Below, one piece after another: positions 62,774 through 64,000 of a stretch of 64,000 nt of DNA; position 1 is the stretch's first letter, and every line of letters starts with the position of its first letter. Under the pieces are notes generated by a model. That model saw nothing but the letters and a program-made list of their open reading frames with translations, was not told the DNA's origin and made no database searches. The stretch is from Prevotella sp. AGR2160 (GTDB taxonomy: Bacteria; Bacteroidota; Bacteroidia; Bacteroidales; Bacteroidaceae): contig NZ_AUJK01000002.1 of assembly GCF_000424185.1 (NCBI RefSeq), positions 248,001-312,000 on the forward strand, read 5' to 3'. A program made the position numbers and the translations under genes.

Positions 62774-64000
62774 TTATTCTTCTTTTACAAACGGCAGTTT
62801 AACCGTAAAGGTCGTACCTTGTCCGTAGACACTGTCGACATGGATGTCACCGTCATGAAGATCTATCATTTTCTTCACATAAGCTAAACCAAGTCCAAAC
62901 CCTTTGACATCATGGACATTGCCGGTATGGACACGGTAGAACTTCTCAAAGATTTTCTTCAGATTATCCTTTTTGATGCCCTGCCCCGTATCACGGACGG
63001 AGAAGCACACCTTGTCGCCTTCATTCCACGTACGCAGGTAGATATCAAGCTTCTCCTCCGGTTTCCGGTATTTCACGGCATTGTCGAGAAGATTGAAGAT
63101 AACATTCTGAAAATGCATCTCGTCGACGAAGATCGTGGAGTCGACAGCCTCAATCTCCGTATAGACCTTACCGCCCGTATGTTCCACACGAAGGGTGATG
63201 GAATGGGCCGCCTGCTCGATCATCTCATTGAGATCGCACTGCTTTTTCTTCAACACGGCCTTCTTGCGGTCGTACATACTCATCTGCAACACTTTCTCCA
63301 CCAAGAAACGCAGACGCTTCGACTCGTCGAAGATAACACCGCCGAGATGGGCCATCATCGTCTCGTTCTTCGTGATACTCTTGTCATTGAGCATTTGGGC
63401 GGCGAGGGAGATGGAGGCGATTGGCGTCTTCAACTCGTGCGTCATATTGTTGATGAAGTCATTCTTGATTTCCGTATAACGCTTGCTGCGGAAGATAATG
63501 ACGATCGTGAAGATAAAGGTCACGAGAAGAATCAACGTGAACACCACACTCGGGATCATGAACCTCACGGAGGAGAAGATATAGCTGTTCATATCCGGGA
63601 AATGGATACGGACAACCCCCATCTTCGACTGCGGATCATTGCGGAAAAGCAACTGACTGTAACTGTACTCTTCTCCATCGCTCGTATAATCGGGACAACG
63701 GTATACCTCCCGGCCATCCTGTGTGGAGACCGTAAAATGATACGGGATATTGATGCCGTTGTTCATCAACTCCGCTTTCAAGTCCTGATCGAGGAGTTTG
63801 AAGTTGATGCGCTCCTTCAGCGGCTTGTCGGAAGCGGAATAGAGAATCGAATAGACCACCTCGTCAAGGAGTGCCCGCTGATAGACATAACGGTTCTTCA
63901 CAATCTCCTGCAGCGATTTCTGGGTGTCATCGATGGAATTCTTGTCGTTCTTCAGAATCATCGCCTTCGGCATCGTGGAAGGTTTCGTGGCGATGGTCTT
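62774..64000 (-). CDS. rprX: Sensor histidine kinase RprX (5' end beyond the window)
   Basis: The frame is open to the right edge; the in-frame ATG at 63973 is internal, since nine more codons (KTIATKPST) precede it. Visible: a periplasmic sensor stretch (to about residue 125 of the visible part), a membrane helix MIPSVVFTLILLVTFIFTIV, HisKA with the phosphorylated His in NNMTHELKTPIAS and the ATPase motifs LLDNAVKYR, DTGQGI and GFGLGLAY. It pairs with RprY. The N-terminal membrane helix is missing here. Confidence 0.93.
   Translation of the reverse strand, partial: KTIATKPSTMPKAMILKNDKNSIDDTQKSLQEIVKNRYVYQRALLDEVVYSILYSASDKPLKERINFKLLDQDLKAELMNNGINIPYHFTVSTQDGREVYRCPDYTSDGEEYSYSQLLFRNDPQSKMGVVRIHFPDMNSYIFSSVRFMIPSVVFTLILLVTFIFTIVIIFRSKRYTEIKNDFINNMTHELKTPIASISLAAQMLNDKSITKNETMMAHLGGVIFDESKRLRFLVEKVLQMSMYDRKKAVLKKKQCDLNEMIEQAAHSITLRVEHTGGKVYTEIEAVDSTIFVDEMHFQNVIFNLLDNAVKYRKPEEKLDIYLRTWNEGDKVCFSVRDTGQGIKKDNLKKIFEKFYRVHTGNVHDVKGFGLGLAYVKKMIDLHDGDIHVDSVYGQGTTFTVKLPFVKEE

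Overview
The window is a Bacteroidota chromosome segment, most like Prevotella/Segatella. Evidence: promoters of the TTTG-19/20 nt-TAnnTTTG type; mostly absent Shine-Dalgarno leaders; an RprXY-type two-component system; a DUF4295 ribosomal protein (bL38) behind rpmB-rpmG; a GGGtGRT-family gene; an LptC/CorC/PpiD-like cluster; and a secreted protein ending in the YNLAGQRV...VNGKK tail common in Prevotella. The species cannot be fixed from sequence alone. Nearly all of it is core housekeeping DNA. I see no rRNA, tRNA, CRISPR array, prophage or transposase gene.

Layout. 1-13.2 kb, mostly minus strand: rarA (cut by the left edge), an acidic-tailed unknown protein (plus strand), a membrane-spanning HU-LysM protein with an HU paralogue, rimO, ftsY, bL38-rpmG-rpmB, pncC-tsaD-map, metH-smpB and a DMP19-family gene. 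13.4-15.2 kb, plus strand: a NifU-like/GGGtGRT pair with its own promoter, high-expression-style codons and a strong terminator. 15.3-20.9 kb, minus strand: envelope genes (PpiD-like foldase, CorC/GldE-like protein, lptC, an outer-membrane protein). 21-26 kb, plus strand: a DUF4105 membrane enzyme, a small secreted ORF and secA. 26-28.6 kb is a repeat-rich, AT-rich accessory pocket with a broken gene and a secreted protein. 28.6-43.9 kb: a 49-aa membrane protein and an RluA-type synthase (minus strand), then plus strand ABC-F, grpE-dnaJ, folC, a galactose operon (galM-MFS-galK), tkt-rpiB, glnS and a DedA protein. 44-54.9 kb, minus strand: dapA, serC-serA-DUF1015-IMPACT, a DEAD-box helicase, mltG, a TPR protein and a solute-binding lipoprotein. 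54.9-57 kb: radA-engB. 57.1-61.6 kb, minus strand: a GH13 amylase fused to an AlaX-like tRNA-editing domain, fabD and rpsF-rpsR-rplI. 61.7-64 kb: a small membrane protein and rprY-rprX (rprX cut by the right edge).

The genes fall into coherent groups: ribosome assembly and translation quality control, protein export and envelope biogenesis, serine synthesis, and galactose uptake feeding central metabolism.

The most interesting observations are: (1) several families of short palindromic repeats sitting just 3' of stop codons, the main one in the same orientation relative to the upstream gene in every copy found, with one other family captured inside a coding sequence; (2) the GH13-AlaX fusion; (3) the highly expressed NifU-like/GGGtGRT pair of unknown function; (4) the HU-TM-LysM protein that could tie the nucleoid to the cell wall; (5) a perfect 13-bp inverted repeat over the galactose operon promoter; and (6) a serine operon carrying a DUF1015 protein with a ParB/SerK-like DGHHR motif.
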